From IMG/VR virus record IMGVR_UViG_3300009104_000124, positions 1 to 23,768 of that record: a stretch of 23,768 nt of DNA. One strand, given 5' to 3'. The position numbers were made by a program, and so were the translations under genes. The DNA comes from a virus. Under the pieces are notes generated by a model. That model had not been told where the DNA came from and ran no database searches. It worked only from the letters and a program-made list of their open reading frames with translations. This document shows positions 1-7,148 of this stretch, in pieces (the stretch's first letter is position 1; each line of letters begins with the position of its first letter).

Positions 1-1392
1 CAATCGGTAGGAGCTAGAGGTGTAAACAACTTAGCCTCTAAGTTACTTCTTTTATTACTCCCACCAAATTCCCCATTTTTTAGACTAGCAGTTAGCGGAA
101 AAACAAAAGAAGAACTTGATAAAAATAAAGAATTAAATTCAGAAATAGAAAAGTCTTTAGCAAGAATTGAAAGAGAAGTTTCTAAAAAGATTGAAGAGTT
201 AGCTTTAAGAGTTAGTGTATTTGAAGCTCTTAAACATTTAATAGTATCAGGAAATGTATTAACTTATCTTCCTAAAAAAGGAACGATGAGAGTATTTCCT
301 ATTACTCATTATGTATGTAATAGAGATGCGTCAGGAAACATATTAGAAATAGTTATTAAAGAAAGTATTAGTCCTTTAAGTTTAGATTCAGAAGTTAGAA
401 ACATAGTAGTTCAAGATGCTGATTATAAAAAAGATGAAGATGTAGAATTGTATACACATATTTATAAATTAGAAGATGGAAAATTTTATATCTGTCAAGA
501 AGTAAATGGAATTAAACTTCCTGATTCAATAGGTACATATCCTGAAGACCAACTTCCTTACTCAGCTTTAAGAATGGTTAGAATTGATGGTGAAGATTAC
601 GGAAGAGGTTATGTAGAAGAATTTTTAGGAGACCTTAAATCATTAGAAGGATTGTCTCAGGCACTTGTTGAAAGTGCGGCGGCTTCTTCTAAAGTAGTAT
701 TTATGGTAAGACCTAATTCTGTAACTAAGAAAAGAGATTTAGCTTTAACTAGAAATGGTGATATTATAACTGGTTCAGAAGAAGATGTATCTGTATTACA
801 AGCACAGAAACAATATGATTTACAAGTAGTAGAAAGAAGTATAGCAAAATTAGAAGAAAGAATGTCTTATGCTTTCTTATTACATACAGCAATTCAAAGA
901 GATGCTGAAAGAGTGACAGCTCAAGAAATTAGATATATGGCTGAGCAATTAGAAACAGCTATGGGTGGAGTATACTCATTATTATCACAAGAGTTTCAAC
1001 TTCCATTAGTTAAAATACTAATGAAACGTATGCAAGAATCAAAAGAAATTCCTGCATTACCTAAAAATTCAGTTAAACCTACAATTATTACAGGTATTGA
1101 AGCATTAGGTAGAGGAAATGATTTACAGAAATTAAGAGAATTTGTGGCTGAGATAGTTAATCTAGCTCAGGTTAATCCACAAGTAGTTCAATCATTAAAT
1201 GAATCTGATTTAATTAAACGTATCGCTACAAGTTTAGGAATAGAGATGGAAGGTTTAATTAAAAGTGAAGAACAATTAGCGGCTGAACAAGAAGCACAGC
1301 AACAGCAGATGCAACAACAACAAATGATGCAGATGGCTGAGAAAGCTGTAGCTCCTGTGGCAAGTAATATGACTAAGCCACAACCACAATAA
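1..1392 (+). CDS. Portal (head-tail connector) protein, T7 gp8-like, 5'-truncated
   Basis: The frame is open from base 1 and runs to TAA at 1390-1392, so the first ATG inside the window (286) is not the true start. The visible 463 residues begin QSVGARGVNNLASKL, which matches the T7 gp8 segment SLGARGVNNLASKL. EALKHLIVSGNVLTYLP and YVCNRDASGNIL also match the T7 connector. T7 gp8 is 536 aa, so roughly 70 N-terminal residues lie outside the window. The protein forms the dodecameric ring at the capsid vertex through which DNA is packaged and ejected. The C-terminus is a glutamine/methionine-rich low-complexity tail (about residues 430-450). An AAAAGGA ribosome site for the scaffold gene follows its stop. 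Family assignment is secure; the tail's role is unknown. Confidence 0.96.
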   Translation, partial: QSVGARGVNNLASKLLLLLLPPNSPFFRLAVSGKTKEELDKNKELNSEIEKSLARIEREVSKKIEELALRVSVFEALKHLIVSGNVLTYLPKKGTMRVFPITHYVCNRDASGNILEIVIKESISPLSLDSEVRNIVVQDADYKKDEDVELYTHIYKLEDGKFYICQEVNGIKLPDSIGTYPEDQLPYSALRMVRIDGEDYGRGYVEEFLGDLKSLEGLSQALVESAAASSKVVFMVRPNSVTKKRDLALTRNGDIITGSEEDVSVLQAQKQYDLQVVERSIAKLEERMSYAFLLHTAIQRDAERVTAQEIRYMAEQLETAMGGVYSLLSQEFQLPLVKILMKRMQESKEIPALPKNSVKPTIITGIEALGRGNDLQKLREFVAEIVNLAQVNPQVVQSLNESDLIKRIATSLGIEMEGLIKSEEQLAAEQEAQQQQMQQQQMMQMAEKAVAPVASNMTKPQPQ

Positions 1393-1408
1393 TAAAAGGA
1401 AAATATAA

Positions 1409-2170
1409 ATGGTAGATAAAGTAGAAGTACAAAGTCCTGAAACTACTGCTGATAAACCAGTGGAAGAGAATAAGCCTACACAAAGTAAGCCTGAAGGTTT
1501 GCCTGAAAAATTCAACTCAGTTGAAGAATTAGCCAAATCGTATTCAGAGTTAGAGAAAAAACTTGGTGAGCAATCTCAACCTACTAAGGAATCAGTAGAC
1601 CCAGTTTCAAAGGCTGAAATAAAAAAAGAAGAACAACCTAAATCTGATTTAGATATTGCTACAAAAGCAGTAGATAGTGCAGGTTTAAATATGGATTCTC
1701 TAGCAGAAGAATATGCTAAAGATGGTAAACTTGCTGATGGTTCTTATAAATCATTAGAAAAAGCAGGAATACCTAAAGAGTATGTGGACAGATTTATTGC
1801 AGGACAACAAGCAATAGCTGACCAACAATCAGCATCAGTTAAAAGTATGGTTGGCGGTACTGAGGCATATGATAGTATGTCTGAGTGGGCTAGTAATAAT
1901 TTATCTGAAACTGAAAAACAGGCTTATAATACAGCAGTAAACAGTAAAGATTTAGAAGCTGTTAAGTTAGCTGTAGTAGGTCTTAAAGCAAGATATGCAC
2001 AAGCTACAGGAAGTGAACCTAAATTAGTAGAAGGTAAAGCATCTCCTAGTGGTGAACAAGGTTTTTCATCTTGGGCTCAGGTAACACAAGCTATGTCTGA
2101 CCCTAGATATGCTAAAGACCCTGCTTATCAAGCTGAAGTTAAAAATAAACTAGCAAATAGTAAGATATAA
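1409..2170 (+). CDS. Capsid assembly scaffolding protein, T7 gp9-like
   Basis: 253 aa. The N-terminal ~85 residues are acidic, proline- and lysine-rich and probably disordered. The rest is helical and matches T7 gp9 in several blocks: YKSLEKAGIPKEYVDRFIAGQQA parallels the gp9 block ending in YIRGQEA, and the C-terminus QAMSDPRYAKDPAYQAEVKNK parallels KAMSDPRYRTDANYRRQVEQK. The C-terminal block is the part expected to contact the capsid protein. The start at 1409 has AAAAGGA about 10 nt upstream. The protein shapes the procapsid and leaves before DNA fills the head. The position between portal and capsid genes is the T7 order. Confidence 0.93.
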   Translation: MVDKVEVQSPETTADKPVEENKPTQSKPEGLPEKFNSVEELAKSYSELEKKLGEQSQPTKESVDPVSKAEIKKEEQPKSDLDIATKAVDSAGLNMDSLAEEYAKDGKLADGSYKSLEKAGIPKEYVDRFIAGQQAIADQQSASVKSMVGGTEAYDSMSEWASNNLSETEKQAYNTAVNSKDLEAVKLAVVGLKARYAQATGSEPKLVEGKASPSGEQGFSSWAQVTQAMSDPRYAKDPAYQAEVKNKLANSKI

Positions 2171-2171
2171 T

Positions 2172-2237
2172 ATGAAAAAGAAAAAAAAGAAAAAAGATAA
2201 AAAGAAGAAAAAAGTTAAGAAGAAAAAGAAAAAATAG
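2172..2237 (+). CDS. 21-aa polylysine mini-protein (uncertain)
   Basis: ATG at 2172 sits one base after the scaffold stop (TAAtATG, the junction type used repeatedly in this genome) and the frame closes at TAG 2235-2237. The peptide is M, seven K, D, five K, V, six K: 18 lysines in 21 residues. Lysine is encoded by a mixture of AAA and AAG. No other product is recognisable. If translated it would bind nucleic acid or acidic protein surfaces non-specifically; the neighbouring scaffold is acidic. It could instead be a non-coding purine-rich tract or a translational pausing or slippage site. The call rests only on the ORF and its junction. Confidence 0.45.
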   Translation: MKKKKKKKDKKKKKVKKKKKK

Positions 2238-2263
2238 TTGTGCAACGCTTATGCGTGGCAACT
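2236..2263 (+). promoter_or_regulatory. Stem-loop in capsid leader
   Basis: AGTTG at 2236-2240 pairs with CAACT at 2259-2263. An inner ACGC/GCGT stem (2245-2248 with 2253-2256) closes a TTAT loop. An overlapping alternative hairpin TGGC-AACT-GCCA (2256-2267) would compete with it. The element is richer in G+C than its surroundings and starts at the stop codon of the polylysine ORF. Role unknown; it could be a weak terminator, an RNase processing site or a 5' stabiliser of capsid mRNA. Confidence 0.45.
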
Positions 2264-2291
2264 GCCAAGTAAATAAGTAGATTAACTTGAC

Positions 2292-2305
2292 CTTCCTGCG
2301 GGAAG
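2292..2305 (+). promoter_or_regulatory. UNCG-tetraloop hairpin upstream of capsid
   Basis: CTTCC (2292-2296), loop TGCG, GGAAG (2301-2305) form a perfect 5-bp stem with a C-G closed UNCG loop, an exceptionally stable RNA fold. No U-tract follows, so it does not look like an intrinsic terminator. It lies 68 nt before the capsid ATG. A mRNA-stabilising or processing role is the simplest inference. Confidence 0.55.
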
Positions 2306-2353
2306 ACAATTTAGTATAAGAAGCTGAAAATACAAGGCTTTTATTAACTAACC

Positions 2354-2376
2354 ATAAATCAAAGGAGATAATTATG
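2354..2376 (+). promoter_or_regulatory. Strong capsid ribosome binding site
   Basis: AAAGGAGAT lies about 5 nt before ATG 2374. It is one of the strongest Shine-Dalgarno matches in the window, fitting the most abundant virion protein, and it fixes the capsid start. Confidence 0.8.
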
Positions 2377-3348
2377 GCAAATGCAACACCTGCGAGTATA
2401 CCTCAAGTAAACTCAGCAGGAGCAGAAGACGCATTGTTTCTAAAAGTTTTTGCGGGGGAAGTTCTTACTTCTTTTGACAGAGCTTCAAAAACAGGCGGAG
2501 CAGAGATGGTTCGTTCTATCTCTAGTGGTAAGTCGGCAACCTTCCCAGTTATGGGCAGAATTGATGCGGCATATCATACAGCAGGAGCAGAAATTTTAGG
2601 CTCAACTGCTAACCACAACGAAAAGGTTATTACAATTAATGACCTTTTAACATCTTCAGTGTTTTTATCAAACATTGAGGAAGCCAAAAATCACTGGGAC
2701 GTAAGAAGTGCATACTCAGCCGAAATCGGCAGAGCTTTAGCTTTTGTTAAAGATAAGCACGTTTTACAAACTATTGGTCAAGCGGCTATAGAAACTACAC
2801 CTAACGTAACAGGTGGAGATGTAACAACAAACATATTTGACGCTAATATAGCTTCAGCTACAGATGCAACTGCCGCTACGGCGATGATAGGTGCTATCTT
2901 TACTGCGGCTAAACAGTTAGATGCAAATTATGTTCCAAGCGAAGGCAGAAAATGCTTTCTTAGATTAGAAGAATACTACAAATTAGCAAACGCTACAAAC
3001 GTAATCAATGCTGATTTCAGTGGTAAAGGTTCAATCGCAGAAGGTAAAGTTGCAAGAGTAGCAGGGATTGATTTAATTCCAGTTCCTCATTTTGTTGAGT
3101 CAAATGTAACTTCAGGAGTAGATGCAGGTTCAGCTACAGCAGGTGGTTCAACACCTCAAGCTGTAAATTTGAGCACATTTGTAGCTCTTGTTACACACCC
3201 TTCAGCAGTTGGTACTGTTAAACTTATGGACTTGGCTGTTGAGTCAGATTATGACATCAGACGTCAAGGTACTTTAATGGTTGCTAAGTACGCTATGGGA
3301 CACGGCGTTCTAAGACCTGAAAGTGCTGTAGGAATTAAAGAAGCGTAA
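2374..3348 (+). CDS. Major capsid protein, T7 gp10-like
   Basis: 324 aa, HK97-fold capsid subunit of the T7 type. Diagnostic blocks are ALFLKVFAGEVLTSF (T7: ALFLKVFGGEVLTAF), MVRSISSGKSATFPVMGR, EKVITINDLLT, and near the end SAVGTVKLMDLAVE and IAKYAMGHG-type sequence (VAKYAMGHGVLRPESA). T7 gp10A is 345 aa, so the length is normal. Codon choice includes more GCG, GGC and GGG runs than the flanking genes. A strong ribosome site precedes it and a strong intrinsic terminator follows, the same layout as T7 gene 10 with its T-phi terminator. No slippery site or long downstream frame suggests a 10B-like frameshift form. Confidence 0.97.
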   Translation: MANATPASIPQVNSAGAEDALFLKVFAGEVLTSFDRASKTGGAEMVRSISSGKSATFPVMGRIDAAYHTAGAEILGSTANHNEKVITINDLLTSSVFLSNIEEAKNHWDVRSAYSAEIGRALAFVKDKHVLQTIGQAAIETTPNVTGGDVTTNIFDANIASATDATAATAMIGAIFTAAKQLDANYVPSEGRKCFLRLEEYYKLANATNVINADFSGKGSIAEGKVARVAGIDLIPVPHFVESNVTSGVDAGSATAGGSTPQAVNLSTFVALVTHPSAVGTVKLMDLAVESDYDIRRQGTLMVAKYAMGHGVLRPESAVGIKEA

Positions 3349-3377
3349 TAGTTTCTTTATTACAACACCAATAGATT

Positions 3378-3400
3378 AGGGGGAGAAATCCCCCTTTTCT
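3378..3400 (+). terminator. Intrinsic terminator after capsid gene
   Basis: AGGGGGA (3378-3384), GNRA loop GAAA, TCCCCCT (3389-3395) make a perfect 7-bp stem followed by TTTTCT. It lies 30 nt after the capsid stop, the position of T-phi in T7. Its core is nearly identical to the hairpin downstream of hsp20 (3876-3890). Its 3' arm is also complementary to the hsp20 ribosome site. Confidence 0.88.
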
Positions 3401-3413
3401 ACTTATAATAACT

Positions 3414-3440
3414 TCAAGATATGCCTAGTGGGTATCTTGA
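3414..3440 (+). promoter_or_regulatory. Hairpin in hsp20 leader
   Basis: TCAAGATA (3414-3421) pairs perfectly with TATCTTGA (3433-3440) around an 11-nt loop. It lies between the capsid terminator and the hsp20 ribosome site and would bring those two elements close together. An exact TATAAT (3404-3409) lies just upstream but has no convincing -35 partner, so a promoter is only possible. A 7-codon ORF (ATG 3421 to TAA 3444) runs through the stem without a ribosome site. Confidence 0.5.
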
Positions 3441-3454
3441 TTAACTCGCCTAAG

Positions 3455-3469
3455 AAAGGGGGAAATATG
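3455..3469 (+). promoter_or_regulatory. hsp20 ribosome binding site that decides the start
   Basis: AAAGGGGGA (3455-3463) ends 3 nt before ATG 3467 and chooses that codon over the in-frame GTG at 3428, which is in a hairpin loop with no ribosome site. The nine bases are a perfect complement of TCCCCCTTT (3389-3397) in the upstream terminator. Confidence 0.7.
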
Positions 3470-3862
3470 ACACTAGACTTAACACCATTCCGAGCTTTTT
3501 CGGTAGGTTTTGATGACCTATTTGATGAGCTTAGAAGTTTTAAGACAGTTGGTTATCCACCATACAATATTGAAAAAATAAAAGATGGTGAATATAACAT
3601 TTCAATGGCTGTTGCAGGGTTTTCAAAAGATGACCTTACAATTTCTGTTAAAGAAAATGTCTTAAAAGTAAAAGGAAAGAAAGAAAGTAAAGAGAAAGAT
3701 TATCTTTACAAAGGTATTGGTGAAAGGTCTTTTGAACAATCATTTAAACTAGCTGAATTTACGGAAGTAAGTGAAGTTAAGTTAGAAGATGGTGTTCTAA
3801 ATGTTTCTTTGATTCAGAATTTACCTGAAGATAAGAAAGAAAAGACAATCAAAATATCTTAA
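3467..3862 (+). CDS. Small heat shock protein Hsp20, IbpA-like
   Basis: 131 aa from ATG 3467. The N-terminus LTPFRAFSVGFDDLFDEL resembles E. coli IbpA (LSPLYRSAIGFDRLFNHL). GYPPYNIE, AVAGFSKDDL, LKVKGKK, YLYKGIGERSFEQSFKLAE and GVLNVSL follow the alpha-crystallin domain of IbpA in order. The length is usual for IbpA-class proteins (about 137 aa). These ATP-independent chaperones hold aggregating proteins in the cytoplasm. Hsp20 genes are known from marine phages. Placement directly after the capsid gene suggests help with capsid folding or host proteostasis late in infection, which is inference. The gene is enclosed by two near-identical hairpins and has a structured leader, so it appears to be expressed separately from its neighbours. 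Confidence 0.93.
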   Translation: MTLDLTPFRAFSVGFDDLFDELRSFKTVGYPPYNIEKIKDGEYNISMAVAGFSKDDLTISVKENVLKVKGKKESKEKDYLYKGIGERSFEQSFKLAEFTEVSEVKLEDGVLNVSLIQNLPEDKKEKTIKIS

Positions 3863-3871
3863 TAACAAAGT

Positions 3872-3907
3872 CTAGGGGGGAGCAATCCCCTCTAGTTAAT
3901 TTAATTA
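3872..3907 (+). terminator. Hairpin/terminator after hsp20
   Basis: CTAGGGGGGA (3872-3881) pairs along 10 positions (one G-U) with TCCCCTCTAG (3886-3895) around a GNRA loop GCAA. A T-rich but interrupted tract (TTAATTTAATT) follows, so termination may be partial. The core GGGGGAGCAATCCCC differs at one base from 3379-3393 after the capsid gene. Confidence 0.7.
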
Positions 3908-3923
3908 GAGGATATAAACAATA

Positions 3924-4034
3924 ATGATAAATAAAATAAATGAAGTAATGTTAGAAGTGAAACACTTTTGGAGTGACCATAAAAAAGTTAGTATCGCTTT
4001 TGCAATAATTTTATTAATAGCAATAATAATATAA
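3924..4034 (+). CDS. 36-aa single-TM peptide
   Basis: The ATG at 3924 follows AGAGGAT (3906-3912) by about 11 nt and the frame ends TAA 4032-4034, five nt before the tail tube A ATG. The peptide has a charged N-terminal half (residues 1-21, ending in HKK) and a continuous hydrophobic stretch VSIAFAIILLIAIIII to the end, a C-terminal transmembrane anchor with the N-terminus probably cytoplasmic. It is unrecognised by family. It could be a holin or antiholin-like peptide, or a membrane regulator. It is independently supported only by its ribosome site and close packing with gp11. Confidence 0.55.
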   Translation: MINKINEVMLEVKHFWSDHKKVSIAFAIILLIAIII

Positions 4035-4038
4035 TATA

Positions 4039-4650
4039 ATGGCAACACAAATTACACCTACGACTGAATTACAAGCAGTTAATCAAATGTTGAGTGTTAT
4101 AGGAGAAGCTCCTGTAAACGCAATAACAGGTACAGTAACTACCGATGTATCTGTTGCTAAAAACATTTTAGATGAAACTTCTATGTCAGTTCAATCAATG
4201 GGGTGGAATTTCAATACCCATTATGCTTATACACTAGCAAAAGATACAAACAATAAAGTACCCTTACCATCTAACTGCGTACAAGCCGATGCTTCCGCAC
4301 AATACCGAGATAGAAATTTAGTTATTCGTAATGGTTTTCTATATGATATAGCTAATCATACCGATGTATTTGGAACATCAACAACCCTACCTACTTGTGA
4401 CTTAGTTCTAGTCCAACAATTTGAACAACTCCCTGAATATGCAAGACAATATATAGCAACTAAAGCCGCTAGACGTTTTGCTTCAAGATATATTGGGGAT
4501 AAAGGTATCACTGAGTTGGCAGGAAATGATGAACAAGAAGCACTAGCCGCTTTTAGACAAGCTGATAGTAGAAGTGCTGACGCTAATATATTAGAAGGTG
4601 ATGCGAATACTTATTCAATCATAAACAGGACTACTAGAAGGACTTATTAA
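4039..4650 (+). CDS. Tail tubular protein A, T7 gp11-like
   Basis: 203 aa (T7 gp11 is 196). LQAVNQMLSVIGEAPVNAI, LDETSMSVQSMGWNFN, NGFLYDIANHTDVF, and the C-terminal EQLPEYARQYIATKAARRFASRYIG and LEGDANTYS blocks align with T7 gp11 in order (SAVNDILASIGEPPVSTL, QIQSRGWTFN, EMPECFRYWIVTKASRQF, LDGDAFT). The protein forms the adaptor ring between portal and nozzle and gives attachment sites for fibres. Its stop overlaps the start of the next gene by one base (TAATG), implying coupled translation. Confidence 0.94.
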   Translation: MATQITPTTELQAVNQMLSVIGEAPVNAITGTVTTDVSVAKNILDETSMSVQSMGWNFNTHYAYTLAKDTNNKVPLPSNCVQADASAQYRDRNLVIRNGFLYDIANHTDVFGTSTTLPTCDLVLVQQFEQLPEYARQYIATKAARRFASRYIGDKGITELAGNDEQEALAAFRQADSRSADANILEGDANTYSIINRTTRRTY

Positions 4651-7148
4651 TGGGACAAGTGATTTCACAATCCGTACCAAATTTTCTAAATGGTATGTCT
4701 CAACAAACCCCTTCACAACGTGGAATTAATCAAGGTCAAGACCAAGTTAATTGTCAAAACAACATTGTAGATGGGTTATCAAAGAGACCACCTTTAGAAT
4801 ATGTAGCTACACTAGATTCTACAAATGTATTTCCTAATACTACTAAGATATGGAGTATACAAAGAGATGCGTCAAATAGATATTTATGTGCGTTCTACGA
4901 TAATGGAGTTAAAGTTTATGATTTAGCAGGTAATGAAAAAACTGTAAGTTATCCTAATGGAAATACTTATCTTAATTCTACAAATCCTAAAAGTGATTTC
5001 CGTATGGTTAATATTGCGGATTATACTTTTGTAGTTAATAGGTCAATTACACCTGCGGCTGACAGTACAACAACTGCGGCAAAATTAGAGGAATTTCACG
5101 TCTACTGTAAATCAACTAATTATGGTAGAGAATATAAAGTAGCATTAAAACACGAAGATTGGGCTTATGAAATAGAAGTTGTATTTCAAATACCTACAGG
5201 AAATGATGCTTCTACAGATAGTAAATATAGAGATACAAATAAGATAGTAGATATATTAATGTATGGTACTTCAAGTGCTCATTATAATTCAAGTGCCAAT
5301 GGGATTGGTTTTAAAACAGTAAGAACAGATACAGGAGCAACTTTATCTGCAACATCAGGTTTAGCAAACTTTTCAGATATAAATACTTATTTTAATTTTG
5401 AACAATTTGATTCTGTTATTTACGGAAAAATTATTAATCAAGCTAAGACTTATACATTAAGTACATCTGATGGTTCAGGTAATACTGCGATGTATGGAAT
5501 TAAAGATACAATACAAGATTTTACAAAATTACCTTACTATGGAAAAGTAGGAACTATTGTTAAAGTAACAGGTGATGAAGGAGATACTCTTTCTGATTAC
5601 TATGTTAAATTTGATGGTACAGGTGTGTGGACAGAAACTATTGCACCTGCAACAAGTGTCGGTTTAGATGATACTACAATGCCTCACGCTTTAGTTAATA
5701 ATAATGATGGTACATTTACATTTAAAAAATTAGATTGGACAGATAGAGTTTGTGGTGATGCTACAGACACTAATCCTAATCCTTCATTTGTAGGTAAAAC
5801 AATACAGAATTTAACATATTATAAAAATAGATTAGGACTGTTATCAGGAGAGAATTTAATTTTAACTGAAAATGCTAGTTACTTTAATTTCTTTGCTACA
5901 ACAGTTACACAAGTTTTAGATACTGACCCTATTGATATAGCGGCTTCAGGAACACAAGTTAATACATTGAAACACTCAGTAGGATTTAATGAAACATTAT
6001 TATTATTTTCTGATACAGCTCAATATAAACTTGACCACGCAGGAGATACTATAAGTCCAACTACTGCTATCTTAAATGAAGTGTCAAGTTTTGAACACGA
6101 TGATTCAGTAACACCTATTGCGGCAGGTAAGTTTGCTTACTTTGCTCAAGCTAGAACAAACAATACTGCAATAAGAGAATATTATGCTGATGATGATACA
6201 TTAACAAATGATGGTTTAGATATTTCAGTTTCAGTACAAAGTCTAATACCTTCTAATGCTTATCAAATTGTAAGTAATACAGTTGAGGATTGTCTAGCAA
6301 TTTTATGTGCAGACACAGCAGATGCACAGGTTGTCCCTTATACTACAGGTTCAGATATAACAGCAACTAATGCTGATACTATGTATATTTATAAATATTT
6401 CTTTGATGGTGGAGAGAAAGTACAAACAGCTTGGTCTAAATGGGAATTTAGTGGAGTTAAAATACTTGGTGGTATGTCTGTAGAAAGTAATATTTATTTA
6501 TTTACTGCCGAAGGACAAGATACAAAATTATTTAAAATAGATTTAAGAAATTTAAAAGATTCAACATTAGGACACGGAATATACCTTGATAAAATGACTT
6601 CAGTTACAGGTGTATATTCTAGTGTAACAGATTTAACAACTGTAACTTCTCCATATGGAGCTAAGACAGGGTTGATAGCTGTAGATAAAACTGATGGAGC
6701 AGATTATGCTTTAACATTTGTTAGTGGTTCTAACTATACGTTAGAAGGAAATCATACAAACTTATGGATAGGTATTCCTTTTGAATCTAAGTATACATTA
6801 TCAACACAATACGTTAGAGAAAATACTGGTAGAGGACTTTTAGCTGTAACTACAGGTCGTTACCAAGTTAGAAATATAGCATTAACTTACGAAAATTCAG
6901 GTTTCTTCACAGCAGAAGTAACACCTGAGAATAGAAGTAAATCTACAACTGTAATGAACGGATATGTTCTAGGGACATCAGGTAGTACCATTGGGTCTGC
7001 CGCATTGTCTTCAGGAACTATTAAAGTACCAGTACAATGTAGAAATACCGATTTTACTTTTGACATTATCTCTAGTTCACACTTACCTATGTATATAGCA
7101 AGTGCTGAGGTAGAAGGTTTATATCATAACAGAGCAACAAGGATTTAA
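4650..7148 (+). CDS. Tail tubular protein B (nozzle), T7 gp12-like
   Basis: 832 aa (T7 gp12 is 794). The N-terminus GQVISQSVPNFLNGMSQQTP with QGQDQVNCQNNIVDGLSKRPP is characteristic of T7-type nozzle proteins. YYKNRLGLLSGENLILTENASYFNFF, VLDTDPIDIAASG and the following LLLFSDTAQYKL block are also conserved in this family. The product builds the hexameric distal tail tube. It is overlapped by one base at both ends by its neighbours. Confidence 0.94.
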   Translation: MGQVISQSVPNFLNGMSQQTPSQRGINQGQDQVNCQNNIVDGLSKRPPLEYVATLDSTNVFPNTTKIWSIQRDASNRYLCAFYDNGVKVYDLAGNEKTVSYPNGNTYLNSTNPKSDFRMVNIADYTFVVNRSITPAADSTTTAAKLEEFHVYCKSTNYGREYKVALKHEDWAYEIEVVFQIPTGNDASTDSKYRDTNKIVDILMYGTSSAHYNSSANGIGFKTVRTDTGATLSATSGLANFSDINTYFNFEQFDSVIYGKIINQAKTYTLSTSDGSGNTAMYGIKDTIQDFTKLPYYGKVGTIVKVTGDEGDTLSDYYVKFDGTGVWTETIAPATSVGLDDTTMPHALVNNNDGTFTFKKLDWTDRVCGDATDTNPNPSFVGKTIQNLTYYKNRLGLLSGENLILTENASYFNFFATTVTQVLDTDPIDIAASGTQVNTLKHSVGFNETLLLFSDTAQYKLDHAGDTISPTTAILNEVSSFEHDDSVTPIAAGKFAYFAQARTNNTAIREYYADDDTLTNDGLDISVSVQSLIPSNAYQIVSNTVEDCLAILCADTADAQVVPYTTGSDITATNADTMYIYKYFFDGGEKVQTAWSKWEFSGVKILGGMSVESNIYLFTAEGQDTKLFKIDLRNLKDSTLGHGIYLDKMTSVTGVYSSVTDLTTVTSPYGAKTGLIAVDKTDGADYALTFVSGSNYTLEGNHTNLWIGIPFESKYTLSTQYVRENTGRGLLAVTTGRYQVRNIALTYENSGFFTAEVTPENRSKSTTVMNGYVLGTSGSTIGSAALSSGTIKVPVQCRNTDFTFDIISSSHLPMYIASAEVEGLYHNRATRI

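Noticed and set aside
286-1392. Portal gene starting at ATG 286
   Set aside because: The same frame is open from base 1 and bases 1-285 translate to conserved portal sequence, so 286 is an internal methionine of a truncated gene.
1276-1536. Minus-strand ORFs, including 1276-1536, 9073-9288, 9424-9726, 11955-12257, 15115-15450 and 20624-20908
   Set aside because: All are antisense shadows of clear + strand genes with low-complexity Leu/Ser/His-rich translations.
2238-2300. tRNA remnant or attachment site in the GC-richer capsid leader
   Set aside because: The stems do not make a cloverleaf, no CCA or T-loop is present, and no integrase is seen in the window.
2287-2320. Sigma-70 promoter upstream of capsid (TTGACC ... 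TATAAG)
   Set aside because: Spacing between the hexamers is about 22 nt, too long; the interval contains a hairpin. No repeated phage-type promoter motif was found elsewhere in the window.
3280-3400. T7-like -1 frameshift giving a longer capsid form
   Set aside because: No slippery heptamer was noticed near the stop and a strong terminator follows within 30 nt, leaving no room for a substantial extension.
3421-3444. 7-codon leader ORF before hsp20
   Set aside because: No ribosome site and the start is within a stem; nothing beyond chance supports translation.
3428-3466. GTG 3428 as the hsp20 start
   Set aside because: It lies in a hairpin loop without a ribosome site; ATG 3467 has AAAGGGGGA upstream and matches the IbpA N-terminus.
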